Assembly: GCF_900109745.1 (NCBI RefSeq)
Contig: NZ_FOAV01000008.1
Location: 1 to 64,000 of the forward strand
DNA: 64,000 bases
DNA from: Roseateles sp. YR242
GTDB taxonomy: Bacteria > Pseudomonadota > Gammaproteobacteria > Burkholderiales > Burkholderiaceae_C
Direction of reading: 5' to 3'
In this document: one piece after another, positions 38,291 to 46,668 of the stretch
How positions within the stretch are numbered: the first letter of the stretch is position 1
Layout of the letters: each line of letters opens with the position of its first letter
Notes under the pieces: model-generated
Databases searched by the model: none
The model's input: only the letters and a program-made list of their open reading frames with translations
What the model was told of the DNA's origin: nothing
Position numbers and translations under genes: made by a program

Positions 38291-38430
38291 TCATCGCAGT
38301 TCAAGTTGCCAGTCCTTCTGGGCTGCGCTCTGCACGTCCTTGAACATACCCTCAAGTTTCAGAAGCTTGTCATCCGCAAGGATAGGGGCCGTCACTTCAC
38401 CAGTTCCAGGTAATAGGGTGTTGGTCGGGG
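38291..38430 (-). pseudogene. Possible 3' remnants of minus-strand genes
   Basis: The minus strand here reads as ordinary protein in two overlapping frames: one ends PTPYYLELVK then stop (38392-38394), and a second begins GTG 38395, overlapping that stop as in an operon (GTGA), and runs 34 codons (APILADDKLLKLEGMFKD to WQLELR). Upstream of about 38430 the first frame turns into the antisense of the next gene. This looks like a truncated gene end left by recombination, but is short enough to be chance. Confidence 0.3.
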
Positions 38431-38461
38431 GGGCTTGGGGCCATGTGCTCCAATCCCTCCC

Positions 38462-38956
38462 ATGACCCCGGACCTCTTTCCCCAACTGCTTGGCCTCACC
38501 ATCTCCGACGAGGCCTTGCACCAAGCCATTGCCCCGCACGCCGCCGGCGACACTGCGCTGAATCCCGCGCGTATCCAGAAGCTCAAGACCGACTTCCTCA
38601 TGCTGACCGAGCTGGGCGTGGTGTTCTCGTTCTCCAACCGTGACGCCTACCAACGTGAGTTCGGCGAGCCTCGCGGGGAGGGCGCCAAGGTGCTCAGTGG
38701 CATCTTCTACTACCCGCAAGGTAGCGAGGAGGTGGAGCCTTATGAAGGGCCGGGCCCGTTCAGCGAGGCTCCCGTGGAGACCCGCGAAGAAGCGCTGGCC
38801 GCCTATGGCGAGCCGGACGCTTCGGATGGTGAAGAAGACGCCATCGAGTGGGAACAGTGGGTGGTACAGGCGGGGGGCCAGGGCGTGGAACTGTCGGCCG
38901 ACTATGACGAGGATGGCGAGGTGCTGTGCCTGACGGCGGCGCTGGCCATGGCTTGA
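38462..38956 (+). CDS. Small acidic protein of unknown function
   Basis: A 164-residue cytoplasmic protein, strongly acidic in its second half (for example EPDASDGEEDAIEWEQWVV, ADYDEDGEVLCL). No domain is recognised. Size, charge and place inside a T6SS cluster next to accessory genes resemble immunity proteins, but that is only analogy. ATG 38462 was taken as start; an in-frame TTG 27 bases upstream is possible. It converges with the HEAT-repeat gene, 23 bases from stop to stop. Confidence 0.6.
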   Translation: MTPDLFPQLLGLTISDEALHQAIAPHAAGDTALNPARIQKLKTDFLMLTELGVVFSFSNRDAYQREFGEPRGEGAKVLSGIFYYPQGSEEVEPYEGPGPFSEAPVETREEALAAYGEPDASDGEEDAIEWEQWVVQAGGQGVELSADYDEDGEVLCLTAALAMA

Positions 38957-38979
38957 CGGGCCCCTACGTCAAGCCTTCA

Positions 38980-40302
38980 TCAACTGCAGGCTCTCAACGC
39001 CCGCAATTGCCCGTCACTGCGTTGCCGGACATCAAAAACGGGCTGGTCATCGTCCAGCAGCGCCCATTCCAGCGCCGCCGCACGTCGTTGGCGCTGATCG
39101 CCCGACTGGAGAATCCCCAACAGCGAGGCGGGTGTGATCGACTGGCTGCACAGGTGGCGTGAGCCCTTGGTCAGGGCATCACCGTGCTCCTGCCACCAGG
39201 CGCCCACACGCTCCAGGTCGAGCTTCGGCAACTGAACGTCATCCGGGTGGATCTCGCCCTGCGCTGATGAAGCGGCCGGTTCAGCTTCGCCTGCGGCGCT
39301 GGGTTCTCCCTGTCCAAAGTTCGCAGGGTCCGCCAGGTCCGCGCCCGTGATCAGCGAGAACGCCTCTCCCGCAATCCGGCACAGGGCCGGATCCTGCATC
39401 TTGGCAATCAGCCAGGGCACCGCCAGCGGATCCCCCAGCATGCCCGTGCCGGCCACCACCAGGCGTTCGGCGCCCGCGCGGCTGCTCAGCCTGGACAGCA
39501 ACTGGCGGCCCTCCGCCGTGGGGGCGGACCGAAGTACCAACCCCAGGGCTTCCATGGCCTGTGCCCCGCCATCCTCAGCCATCAACGCCAGCAAGGGGAG
39601 GGCGTCGCGGCAGCCCAGGAGCAGCAGGCTGGACGCCATGCCAAACCGGGCCGGCTCGGGTGCCACGCTGGAACGGGACGCCAGCAACGGCACGGCATCG
39701 CGCCGCCGGCTTTCGCCCAGGCCTCGCGCGGCTGCCGCCACCACGCCAGGGTCGTCATCCAACAGGGCGGGTTTCAGGGCGTCAAACGGATCCCGCCGGT
39801 GCAGGCCCAAGGCCCGCATGGCCACCCGCCGCAAGCGCGCGTCAGGGGCCGAGGAAAATTGCTGCAGGATGGGCGCCAGCGGCTCGAAGGGCAGCCAGGC
39901 CAAGGCCGCGATCAAGGCACGTTGGCCAGCGGCCGAGGCCAGGGCGGCATCGCAAGTCAGGCGGATGTAATCGGCGCGGCGGGCGGAGAACGCCATCAGC
40001 GCCGCCGCAAAGATGATGCCGGCGCTGTCGTGGGGGCTCTGTGCGTCATCAGACGCCTCGTCGCTTCCTGGGCCCGTGCCGTTCAGCGCGTCAACGCAGG
40101 CCGCCCAGGCTTCATCACCGCCCAGCGTCAACGCCGTCCGGTGTTCCTCGATCCGCCGGTCCAACGCCACCAGATGCTGCATCCGGTAACGAGGCGAGCG
40201 GACCGCTCGGTCTCGCAAGGTCCACAAGTGGCCACATTCAGTGGCCTGTCGAGCCAGGGGATTCCGGTCTACGAGCCTGGACACGTGCACCGGCAACTGC
40301 AT
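38980..40302 (-). CDS. HEAT-repeat protein, TIGR02270 family, T6SS-associated
   Basis: A 440-residue cytoplasmic protein. Helical HEAT-like repeats run from about residue 140 to 330 (LRRVAMRALGLHRRDPFDAL, ALLDDDPGVVAAAARGLGES, RRRDAVPLLASRS). The N-terminal part (RYRMQHLVALDRRIEEHRTAL) and overall plan match TIGR02270, a family I know from T6SS clusters of Burkholderiales and related bacteria; its function is not established. It is divergent from vgrG and shares a 292-base region with two facing T6SS boxes, evidence that it is controlled with the T6SS. Confidence 0.78.
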   Translation of the reverse strand: MQLPVHVSRLVDRNPLARQATECGHLWTLRDRAVRSPRYRMQHLVALDRRIEEHRTALTLGGDEAWAACVDALNGTGPGSDEASDDAQSPHDSAGIIFAAALMAFSARRADYIRLTCDAALASAAGQRALIAALAWLPFEPLAPILQQFSSAPDARLRRVAMRALGLHRRDPFDALKPALLDDDPGVVAAAARGLGESRRRDAVPLLASRSSVAPEPARFGMASSLLLLGCRDALPLLALMAEDGGAQAMEALGLVLRSAPTAEGRQLLSRLSSRAGAERLVVAGTGMLGDPLAVPWLIAKMQDPALCRIAGEAFSLITGADLADPANFGQGEPSAAGEAEPAASSAQGEIHPDDVQLPKLDLERVGAWWQEHGDALTKGSRHLCSQSITPASLLGILQSGDQRQRRAAALEWALLDDDQPVFDVRQRSDGQLRALRACS

Positions 40303-40357
40303 AACTGCTCCTCAGTCTGGCCATCTGGCCACCGACACCCTAGGGATCGATGACCAG

Positions 40358-40378
40358 ACGGTAAAGCGACGAAAGTCA
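40358..40378 (-). promoter_or_regulatory. T6SS upstream box E (HEAT-repeat gene)
   Basis: On the minus strand TGACTTTCGTCGCTTTACCG starts at 40378, 76 bases before the HEAT-gene ATG. It matches box D of vgrG on the other strand in 14 of the first 16 bases (TGACTTTsGTCGCTwT). Confidence 0.6.
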
Positions 40379-40525
40379 CCCGGTGGCCCACCCACCCCGG
40401 GCCATCGGCTCCGTGTCGCTCGGGCCAGGGACGGCCGCGCGACAACCAGCGCCGGCGGCAGCCGGCCCCATCTACCGGCGGTCACCGTTTCCGGGCAACG
40501 CCCAAAGCCGGTCGGCGGGGCTGAA

Positions 40526-40546
40526 TGACTTTGGTCGCTATCCGAG
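40526..40546 (+). promoter_or_regulatory. T6SS upstream box D (vgrG)
   Basis: TGACTTTGGTCGCTATCCGA, 69 bases before the vgrG ATG, differs from the TGACTTTCG core by one base and is followed by GCGCGG as in boxes A and B. Confidence 0.55.
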
Positions 40547-40594
40547 CGCGGTCACACGGCCTACCGTCGCGCCCAGGACCACCTCACATCAGCC

Positions 40595-42841
40595 ATGGCC
40601 GCGCCTTTTCAGCTCAAAACCCCGCTTGCCGACGACCTGCTGCGCGTCCATAGCTGCGTCTCCCGGGAACAGTTGAGCGAGCTGGGGGAGACCTCCCTGA
40701 CGCTGCTCAGCGAAAAAAAGGACATCAAGGCCAGTGACTTGCTGGGCAAGTCCGCCGCGCTCAAGGTCGCGCTGCGCGACGACGCACCACGCCACCTCTC
40801 CGGCTACATCACCCGTTTCGCCCAGCGCGGCTTCGAGGGCCGCTACACGGTCTACGAAATGACCGTCCGGCCCTGGCTGTGGCTGCTGACCCGTACGGCG
40901 GACTGCCGCATCTTCCAGGAGATGACGGTGCCGGACATCGTCAAGGCGGTGTTCGAGGACCATCCGGCGGCCAAGTTCGAGTTCAAGCTGCAGCGGCCCT
41001 ATCGAAGCTGGAACTACTGCGTGCAGTACCGCGAGACTGACTACAACTTCGTGGCCCGGCTGCTGGAGCATGAAGGCATCTACTGGTACTTCACCCACGA
41101 CGAATCCGGCCACAAGCTGGTGTTGGCGGACGCGGCCAGTGCCCATGACTGCGCACCCAACTGCGAGATGCTGCCGTTCTACGGCGGGGGCTCCCAATCG
41201 CCGCCGGCACTGGAATTTGTGGACCATTGGAGTGCGGTGCAGAGCATGACCTCCGGCAAGGTCGTCATCACGGACTTCGACTTCGAGCGGCCCTCGACCT
41301 CACTGCAATCCACCCAATCCCGCTCCCGGGACTACGACCTGTCCGACGGCGAGGTCTTTGACTTCCCGGGGGGCTACCTGCAGCCGTCCGATGGTTCCCA
41401 ATACGCGGAAGACCGGCTCGATGAGATCCAGAGCAGCCACGAGTACTTCGAGGGCAGCAGCAATTCGCAAGGTGTGTGCACCGGCCACCTGTTGTCGCTG
41501 TTCCGGCATCCGCGAGATGACCAGAATGCCAAGTACCTGGTCACCGGCACCACGCTGCATCTGCAGCAGGCAGCCAGCGAATCCGGCTCCGGCGCGTCCG
41601 AACTGCGCTGCAGCTTCAGCGCCATGCCCTCGCAGCAGCAGTTTCGTCCCTTGCGCCGTACACCCAAGCCGTATGCACCGGGGCCGCAGACCGCCATCGT
41701 CACCGGCCCCTCTGGCGAAGAAATCTTCACCGACAAATATGGCCGCGTGAAGGTGCAGTTCCACTGGGACCGCCGTGGCCAGCGCAACGAAAAAAGCTCC
41801 TGCTGGATCCGGGTGTCGCAACCCTGGGCCGGCAAGGGCTGGGGCGGTGTGTCCATTCCCCGCATCGGGCAGGAGGTCGTGGTCGACTTCGTCGAAGGGG
41901 ATCCGGACCAGCCACTGATCACCGGCCGCGTCTACAACGCCGAGCAGATGCCCCCTTTCGAGCTGCCGGCAGCCGGCGTGGTCAGCGGCATCAAGTCCAA
42001 GAGCCACAAGGCCACCGGCTACAACGAGTTTTCGATGGACGACACGGCCGGCAAGGAAATGATCACCTTGCATGGTCAGTTCGACATGCAGTCCACCATC
42101 GAGCACGACCAGACGCTGACGGTGCACAACAACCGCACCGACACCATCGACGTGGATGACTCGGAGACGGTGGGCAACAATCAGACGCTGAAGGTGGGCG
42201 TGGACCAGGGCATCACCATCGGCGCCAACCGCACAAAGACCGTGGGGTCCAACGAGACCTTGACGGTGGGCGCCAACCAGGTGGAGACGGTCGGCGCCAC
42301 GCGCACGCTTTCCGTGGCTTCGTCGGACAGCCAGAGCTTCGGCAGCACCCAGACCGTGACGGTGGCGCTGGCCAAGACCGAAACCATCGGTGCGGTCTAC
42401 GCGCTCACCGTGGGCGCGGCCATGAATCACCTCGTGGGCGCGGCGCTGATGCAGGAAGTGGGCGGCGCCAAGATCGTGGCCATCGGCGGCCTCAGCAGCG
42501 AGACCATCGGCATCAGCAAGACCGTCTCCGCCGGCACCAACATCAGCGACACTGCTGGCGCCAACATGAGCCGCAAGGCCGGGGCCAAATATTCCGCCGA
42601 TGCAGGCTCCACCATGAGCTTCCAGTCCGGCGCGGATTACACCGTCAACAGCAAGGCCAAGGCCGTGTTTGTGGCCTCTGATGAACTGGTGCTGAAGTGC
42701 GGCTCGGCGTCCCTGACGCTCAAGAGCAATGGGGATATCCAGCTCAAGGGCGCGGACATCAACATCATCGGCAGCGGCAAGATCAACGTGAAGGCCAGCG
42801 GGGACGTGAACCTGAAGGGTTCGAAGGTCAATCAGAACTGA
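40595..42841 (+). CDS. vgrG: T6SS spike protein VgrG (TssI)
   Basis: A 748-residue trimeric spike that caps the Hcp tube. The gp27-like part starts FQLKTPLADDLLRVHSCVSR and includes YRETDYNFVARLLEHEGIYW; the gp5/OB part has TDKYGRVKVQFHWDRRGQ and SCWIRVSQPWAGKGWGGVSI with IPRIGQEVVVDFVEGDPDQP. The C-terminal needle is a run of short beta repeats (VGNNQTLKVG, IGANRTKTVG, VGANQVETVG) ending VKASGDVNLKGSKVNQN. There is no effector extension, so cargo would need a PAAR or adaptor protein encoded elsewhere. ppkA, not an effector, follows. Confidence 0.95.
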   Translation: MAAPFQLKTPLADDLLRVHSCVSREQLSELGETSLTLLSEKKDIKASDLLGKSAALKVALRDDAPRHLSGYITRFAQRGFEGRYTVYEMTVRPWLWLLTRTADCRIFQEMTVPDIVKAVFEDHPAAKFEFKLQRPYRSWNYCVQYRETDYNFVARLLEHEGIYWYFTHDESGHKLVLADAASAHDCAPNCEMLPFYGGGSQSPPALEFVDHWSAVQSMTSGKVVITDFDFERPSTSLQSTQSRSRDYDLSDGEVFDFPGGYLQPSDGSQYAEDRLDEIQSSHEYFEGSSNSQGVCTGHLLSLFRHPRDDQNAKYLVTGTTLHLQQAASESGSGASELRCSFSAMPSQQQFRPLRRTPKPYAPGPQTAIVTGPSGEEIFTDKYGRVKVQFHWDRRGQRNEKSSCWIRVSQPWAGKGWGGVSIPRIGQEVVVDFVEGDPDQPLITGRVYNAEQMPPFELPAAGVVSGIKSKSHKATGYNEFSMDDTAGKEMITLHGQFDMQSTIEHDQTLTVHNNRTDTIDVDDSETVGNNQTLKVGVDQGITIGANRTKTVGSNETLTVGANQVETVGATRTLSVASSDSQSFGSTQTVTVALAKTETIGAVYALTVGAAMNHLVGAALMQEVGGAKIVAIGGLSSETIGISKTVSAGTNISDTAGANMSRKAGAKYSADAGSTMSFQSGADYTVNSKAKAVFVASDELVLKCGSASLTLKSNGDIQLKGADINIIGSGKINVKASGDVNLKGSKVNQN

Positions 42842-42954
42842 GTCGGGCGGGTGGCCGTTACGAACCGTAAGGCATGGTGACCTGGCGTGCGCCTGGGTAA
42901 GGCGGCGTCAGCGTTCGTTGTTGACCCACCTCATCACCCCCGGTCATGGCCAAA

Positions 42955-42975
42955 TGACTTTCGTTCATTGCGCGG
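42955..42975 (+). promoter_or_regulatory. T6SS upstream box B (ppkA)
   Basis: TGACTTTCGTTCATTGCGCG, 82 bases before the preferred ppkA ATG (34 before the earlier one). It is identical to box C over the first 16 bases (TGACTTTCGTTCATTG). Confidence 0.6.
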
Positions 42976-43036
42976 CCATCGAGAGAGAATGACGATTACG
43001 CATGATGCGGCTTTCTTGCCGCGGCGAGGCGTTTTG

Positions 43037-45619
43037 ATGTCACGACCAGAAGGTTTTTCCCGCCCTGACAAGGGCAACGGCCCGGATGATTCGGACGATC
43101 CCACCATGGATCCCGATGCCACCCGGATCACGACCGCCGCCACGCCGTTGGACCGCATGCCGCCGATCACGGCGGCCAATCGTGTCGAACCTCGTGCCGA
43201 GGCCCCGGATGGAACTCCGGACCCGGCACGGCCTGACGTGGCCGAGGCTGTCGGGGAATCAACCCCCGACGCCATGGCTTCCGTGGCTCCCCCTACACCC
43301 GACACCGCTCCGGCCGACGCTTCGGCGGCACCGGCCCCATCCGTGACCTCTTCTTCCTCATCCTCCCCCGCATGGCCTGCTGGCGCGCCTGACGCTGCCG
43401 CGGCGTCGCCTGTGCCTCCGGCACCCGCCACCTCTGTGGCTGCTGCAGCGCCTGCGGCCGCGCCTGTCCCTTCGCAAGGCCACGTGGGCGGTGATGACGC
43501 CACCGTGGTGGTGCCCAGCGCGGCCTTCAAGGCCATGACGGCAGCCGCTGCGGCCCGTCCCGCCTCGTCAGCGCCGGCTGCACCGGTGCCGGCCCCCAGT
43601 GCCCCCATCACCCGCCGCTTCGAGTCGCCCATCATCAACGAGCCGATCGATGATGACGATGACGATTCCGAATTCGCGGCCACCACGTTCGATCCGACCC
43701 TGCAGGCTGAAGCCGAAGCTGCCTTCCGTGCGGCCACCTTGCCGGGTGGCCCGCTGATCCATCCGGTGCCCTTTGTGCGCGGCGGTGCTCCGGCCCCGGC
43801 AGCAGACATGCCGGTGCGTCAGGTCGGCCGCTACGAAATCCGTGAACGCCTGGGCCGTGGTGGCATGGCCAGTGTGTTCCGGGCGCACGACCCCGGCATC
43901 GCCCGGGACGTCGCCATCAAGTTCCTGCACGCCTCCTTGTGCGAGGACGAGGAATACCGCGCCCGCTTCCTGCGCGAGGCGCGCGCCTCGGGCGGGCTCT
44001 CGCACCCCAACATCGTCACCGTGCACGATGTGGGCGAGATCGACGGCCGGCCCTACATGGCCATGGAACTGCTGGACGGTGAATCGCTGGCCGACGTGCT
44101 CGAGCCCGGCAAGCCGCTGCCCATCCGCGATGTGGTCGTGATGTCCATCCAGCTGGCCCGCGCGCTGGACTACTCGCACAAGCGAGGCATCGTCCACCGG
44201 GACATCAAGCCGGGCAACATTGCCCGCAGCAAGGGCACGCTGGACATCAAGGTGATGGACTTCGGCATTGCCCACATGGAGTCCAGCAAGGGCGAGCAGC
44301 GCACCCGCGTGGGGGATGTGCTGGGCACGCCGCAGTACATGTCGCCGGAGCAGATCAACGGCGAGAAGATCGACGGCCGTGCCGACCTGTTCTCGGTCGG
44401 CATCGTCATGTACCAGATGCTCACCGGCCAGCGCCCCTTCACCGGGGACAGCGTGGTGACGCTGGCGCTGAAGATTGCCAAGGAAGACCCGACGCCGCTG
44501 AACAAGCTGCGTCCCAGCATTCCCGCATCGCTGCGCCGGGTGGTGGACCGCTGCCTGGCCAAGGCACCGGACGACCGCTTCCCCAGTGGTGCCGAGGTGG
44601 CGGATGCGCTGACGCGTGTACTGGCCGAGATCGACGAGGAATCGCAGGCGGTGGACCGCCCGCGCATCATCCCGCTGCGGGTCAAGTGGACGGCCATGAT
44701 GGCGGCCATCGTCGCCATCGTGATGGCGGTGACCTGCACCATCATCCTGGACCGGCAGTACAACGCCATGATGCAGCAGGTGGCTGATTCGGGTGCGGCG
44801 CTCACGCGCTTCATTGCGGTCCAGAACGCCACGCCCGCATTGGCGGACGACTGGGTCACGGTGGACGTGCTCCTGGCCGAAATGATGAAGACGAGGGACT
44901 TCCAAAGCCTCACCCTCGCCGACAAGGACAACGTGGTCCGCGCCTCCAGTGTGGCGGATGCCGTGGGCAAGCCCTACCAGGCGCCTGCGGGCGAAGTGCT
45001 GGGCGAGCTGGGCGGTGTGAAGCGCACGCGTTACCTGGTGGGCCACGAGGCGGTGCTGGGCTTTGAAACCGCCATCACCTACAACGACAAGGTGGTGGGC
45101 CACGTGGCCCTGGGCCTGCCGGAGCGTCCGCTGGAAAGCGTGGCGCGCCTGTCCCGCACGCTGATGGCGGCGCTGGCGGTGGTGACCGTGCTGGCGGTGG
45201 CCATTGCGATGTATGTGGTGGGCAACTGGTTCTCGCGACCGATCAAGCTGATGAACGAGGCGTTGGGCGAAATTGCCCGCGGCCGCTACGGCTTCCGCAT
45301 CCGCGAGCAGCGCAAGGACGAATTCGGGCTGCTCTATGCCACCTTCGACCACATGGCCCAGGCCCTGCAGGACCGCCAGGCCCTGACAGCGGGCCAGAGC
45401 AAGCCGGAGACCATTCGCACCACCGCCGCGCTGACGGCAGCGGCGGCGAAGGGCAAGTCCTCCTCTTCTTCGTCCAGGGAATCGTCGCGCGAGTCCTCCC
45501 GCGAGGGCAGCCGCAGCAGTTCGTCCAGCAAGCCGGCCACGTCGATCAAGTCGGACCGCTCCACGGGGTCGTCCGGCTCATCGGGTTCTTCCCGGGATCC
45601 ATCCTCCGGCCGCCGCTGA
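43037..45619 (+). CDS. ppkA: T6SS Ser/Thr kinase PpkA with periplasmic sensor and HAMP domain
   Basis: A membrane kinase of about 860 residues that should activate the T6SS by phosphorylating the FHA protein, opposed by PppA. Residues 1-260 are Pro/Ala/Ser-rich and probably disordered. The kinase domain (265-530) has GRGGMASVFRAH, VAIKFLHA, IVHRDIKPGNI with catalytic Asp at about 390, and DFGIAHME. A membrane helix follows (550-572), a periplasmic region of about 135 residues, a second helix (708-728), a HAMP domain (FSRPIKLMNEALGEIARGRY) and a Ser-rich tail. The sensor-HAMP end differs from PpkA of Pseudomonas. Start: ATG 43037 with GAGG 8 bases upstream, or ATG 42989. Confidence 0.9.
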   Translation: MSRPEGFSRPDKGNGPDDSDDPTMDPDATRITTAATPLDRMPPITAANRVEPRAEAPDGTPDPARPDVAEAVGESTPDAMASVAPPTPDTAPADASAAPAPSVTSSSSSSPAWPAGAPDAAAASPVPPAPATSVAAAAPAAAPVPSQGHVGGDDATVVVPSAAFKAMTAAAAARPASSAPAAPVPAPSAPITRRFESPIINEPIDDDDDDSEFAATTFDPTLQAEAEAAFRAATLPGGPLIHPVPFVRGGAPAPAADMPVRQVGRYEIRERLGRGGMASVFRAHDPGIARDVAIKFLHASLCEDEEYRARFLREARASGGLSHPNIVTVHDVGEIDGRPYMAMELLDGESLADVLEPGKPLPIRDVVVMSIQLARALDYSHKRGIVHRDIKPGNIARSKGTLDIKVMDFGIAHMESSKGEQRTRVGDVLGTPQYMSPEQINGEKIDGRADLFSVGIVMYQMLTGQRPFTGDSVVTLALKIAKEDPTPLNKLRPSIPASLRRVVDRCLAKAPDDRFPSGAEVADALTRVLAEIDEESQAVDRPRIIPLRVKWTAMMAAIVAIVMAVTCTIILDRQYNAMMQQVADSGAALTRFIAVQNATPALADDWVTVDVLLAEMMKTRDFQSLTLADKDNVVRASSVADAVGKPYQAPAGEVLGELGGVKRTRYLVGHEAVLGFETAITYNDKVVGHVALGLPERPLESVARLSRTLMAALAVVTVLAVAIAMYVVGNWFSRPIKLMNEALGEIARGRYGFRIREQRKDEFGLLYATFDHMAQALQDRQALTAGQSKPETIRTTAALTAAAAKGKSSSSSSRESSRESSREGSRSSSSSKPATSIKSDRSTGSSGSSGSSRDPSSGRR

Positions 45620-45630
45620 TCACTGTCGTG

Positions 45631-46668
45631 ATGAAACTTACCTCCCTGCAGGGTGTATGCGCGGCGGTGGCCCTGGTGCTGTGTGGATGCCAGTCCACGC
45701 CGCCGATCCAGCCGCCCGTGCCGTCCACCACCCCGGAAAAACCGCCCCTGCTGGGCGAAGTGGTGGCCCGAAACGATCGCCTGTTGATCTATGTGCCGTC
45801 CAACGGCGAGTCCTTGCGTGGCATTGCGGGGCGGCTGCTGGGCAATGAAGACAACGAATGGCAGATCAGTGAAGCCAATGGCGGGCTGAGCAAGGTCGAC
45901 CCTGGCCAGCCCATCGTGGTGCCGCTCAAGCCGCAGAACCCGCTGGGCGTGTGGCCGGGCAGCTACCAGACCATTCCGGTGCTGTGCTATCACCGCCTGG
46001 GAACGACGGGCGGCAAGATGGCGGTGTCTCCCGGCAATTTCGCTGCGCAGATGGAATGGCTGGTGCGCAACAACTACCACGTGCTCAAGCTGGCGCAGCT
46101 GGGTCCCTACCTGGAAGGCAAGCAAGCCTTGCCGCCACGGTCGGTGGTGGTGACGTTTGACGACGGCTATGAGTCGGTCTACCGCTTTGCCTTCCCGGTG
46201 TTGAAGAAGCTGGGCCTGCCGGCCACGATGTTTGTCTACACGGACTTCCTGGGTGCCGGCGATGCGTTGACCTGGCCGCAGCTGCAGGAAATGTCCGCCT
46301 CCGGGCTGATGGACATCCAATCTCACTCCAAGACCCACCGCAACCTGATCGAGCGTGCCGCTGGCGAGAACGATGAACGTTATGCCCGCAACATCGAGCA
46401 GGAGGTGGTGCTCCCGCGTGACATGTTGGAGAAGCGCCTGAATGCACCGGTGCGGCACTTCGCCTTTCCGTATGGGGATGCGAACGACCTGGTGCTGGAC
46501 CAGTTGACCAGGCAGAAGTTCAGCCTGGCGGTGACGGTGAACCCGGGTGGCAATGCGTTTTTTGCGCAGCCGTTGATGCTGCGCCGCACGATGATCTTTG
46601 GTGACCACGACCTGGAGGCCTTCAAGGCCCGGCTGCAGACCAGCCGCAAGATCGGGGGCACGCCGTGA
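45631..46668 (+). CDS. Lipoprotein with LysM-like and polysaccharide-deacetylase domains
   Basis: A 345-residue protein with a lipobox (ALVLCGC, lipidated Cys about residue 20), a Pro-rich linker, a LysM-like peptidoglycan-binding segment (VPSNGESLRGIAGRLLG to PGQPIVVPL, about 50-100) and a NodB polysaccharide-deacetylase domain. Deacetylase motifs: TFDDGYES (catalytic Asp and metal Asp), SHSKTH (metal His pair) and FAFPYGDAND. It could deacetylate peptidoglycan or an exopolysaccharide near T6SS complexes. It lies 11 bases after ppkA and overlaps the next gene by 4 bases (GTGA), so it is co-expressed with the kinase. A GTG 3 bases upstream is an alternative start. Confidence 0.88.
   Translation: MKLTSLQGVCAAVALVLCGCQSTPPIQPPVPSTTPEKPPLLGEVVARNDRLLIYVPSNGESLRGIAGRLLGNEDNEWQISEANGGLSKVDPGQPIVVPLKPQNPLGVWPGSYQTIPVLCYHRLGTTGGKMAVSPGNFAAQMEWLVRNNYHVLKLAQLGPYLEGKQALPPRSVVVTFDDGYESVYRFAFPVLKKLGLPATMFVYTDFLGAGDALTWPQLQEMSASGLMDIQSHSKTHRNLIERAAGENDERYARNIEQEVVLPRDMLEKRLNAPVRHFAFPYGDANDLVLDQLTRQKFSLAVTVNPGGNAFFAQPLMLRRTMIFGDHDLEAFKARLQTSRKIGGTP

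Noticed and set aside
43568-45352. Long minus-strand frame opposite ppkA
   Set aside because: It is His/Arg/Gln-rich, without motifs, and fully antisense to a clear kinase gene.
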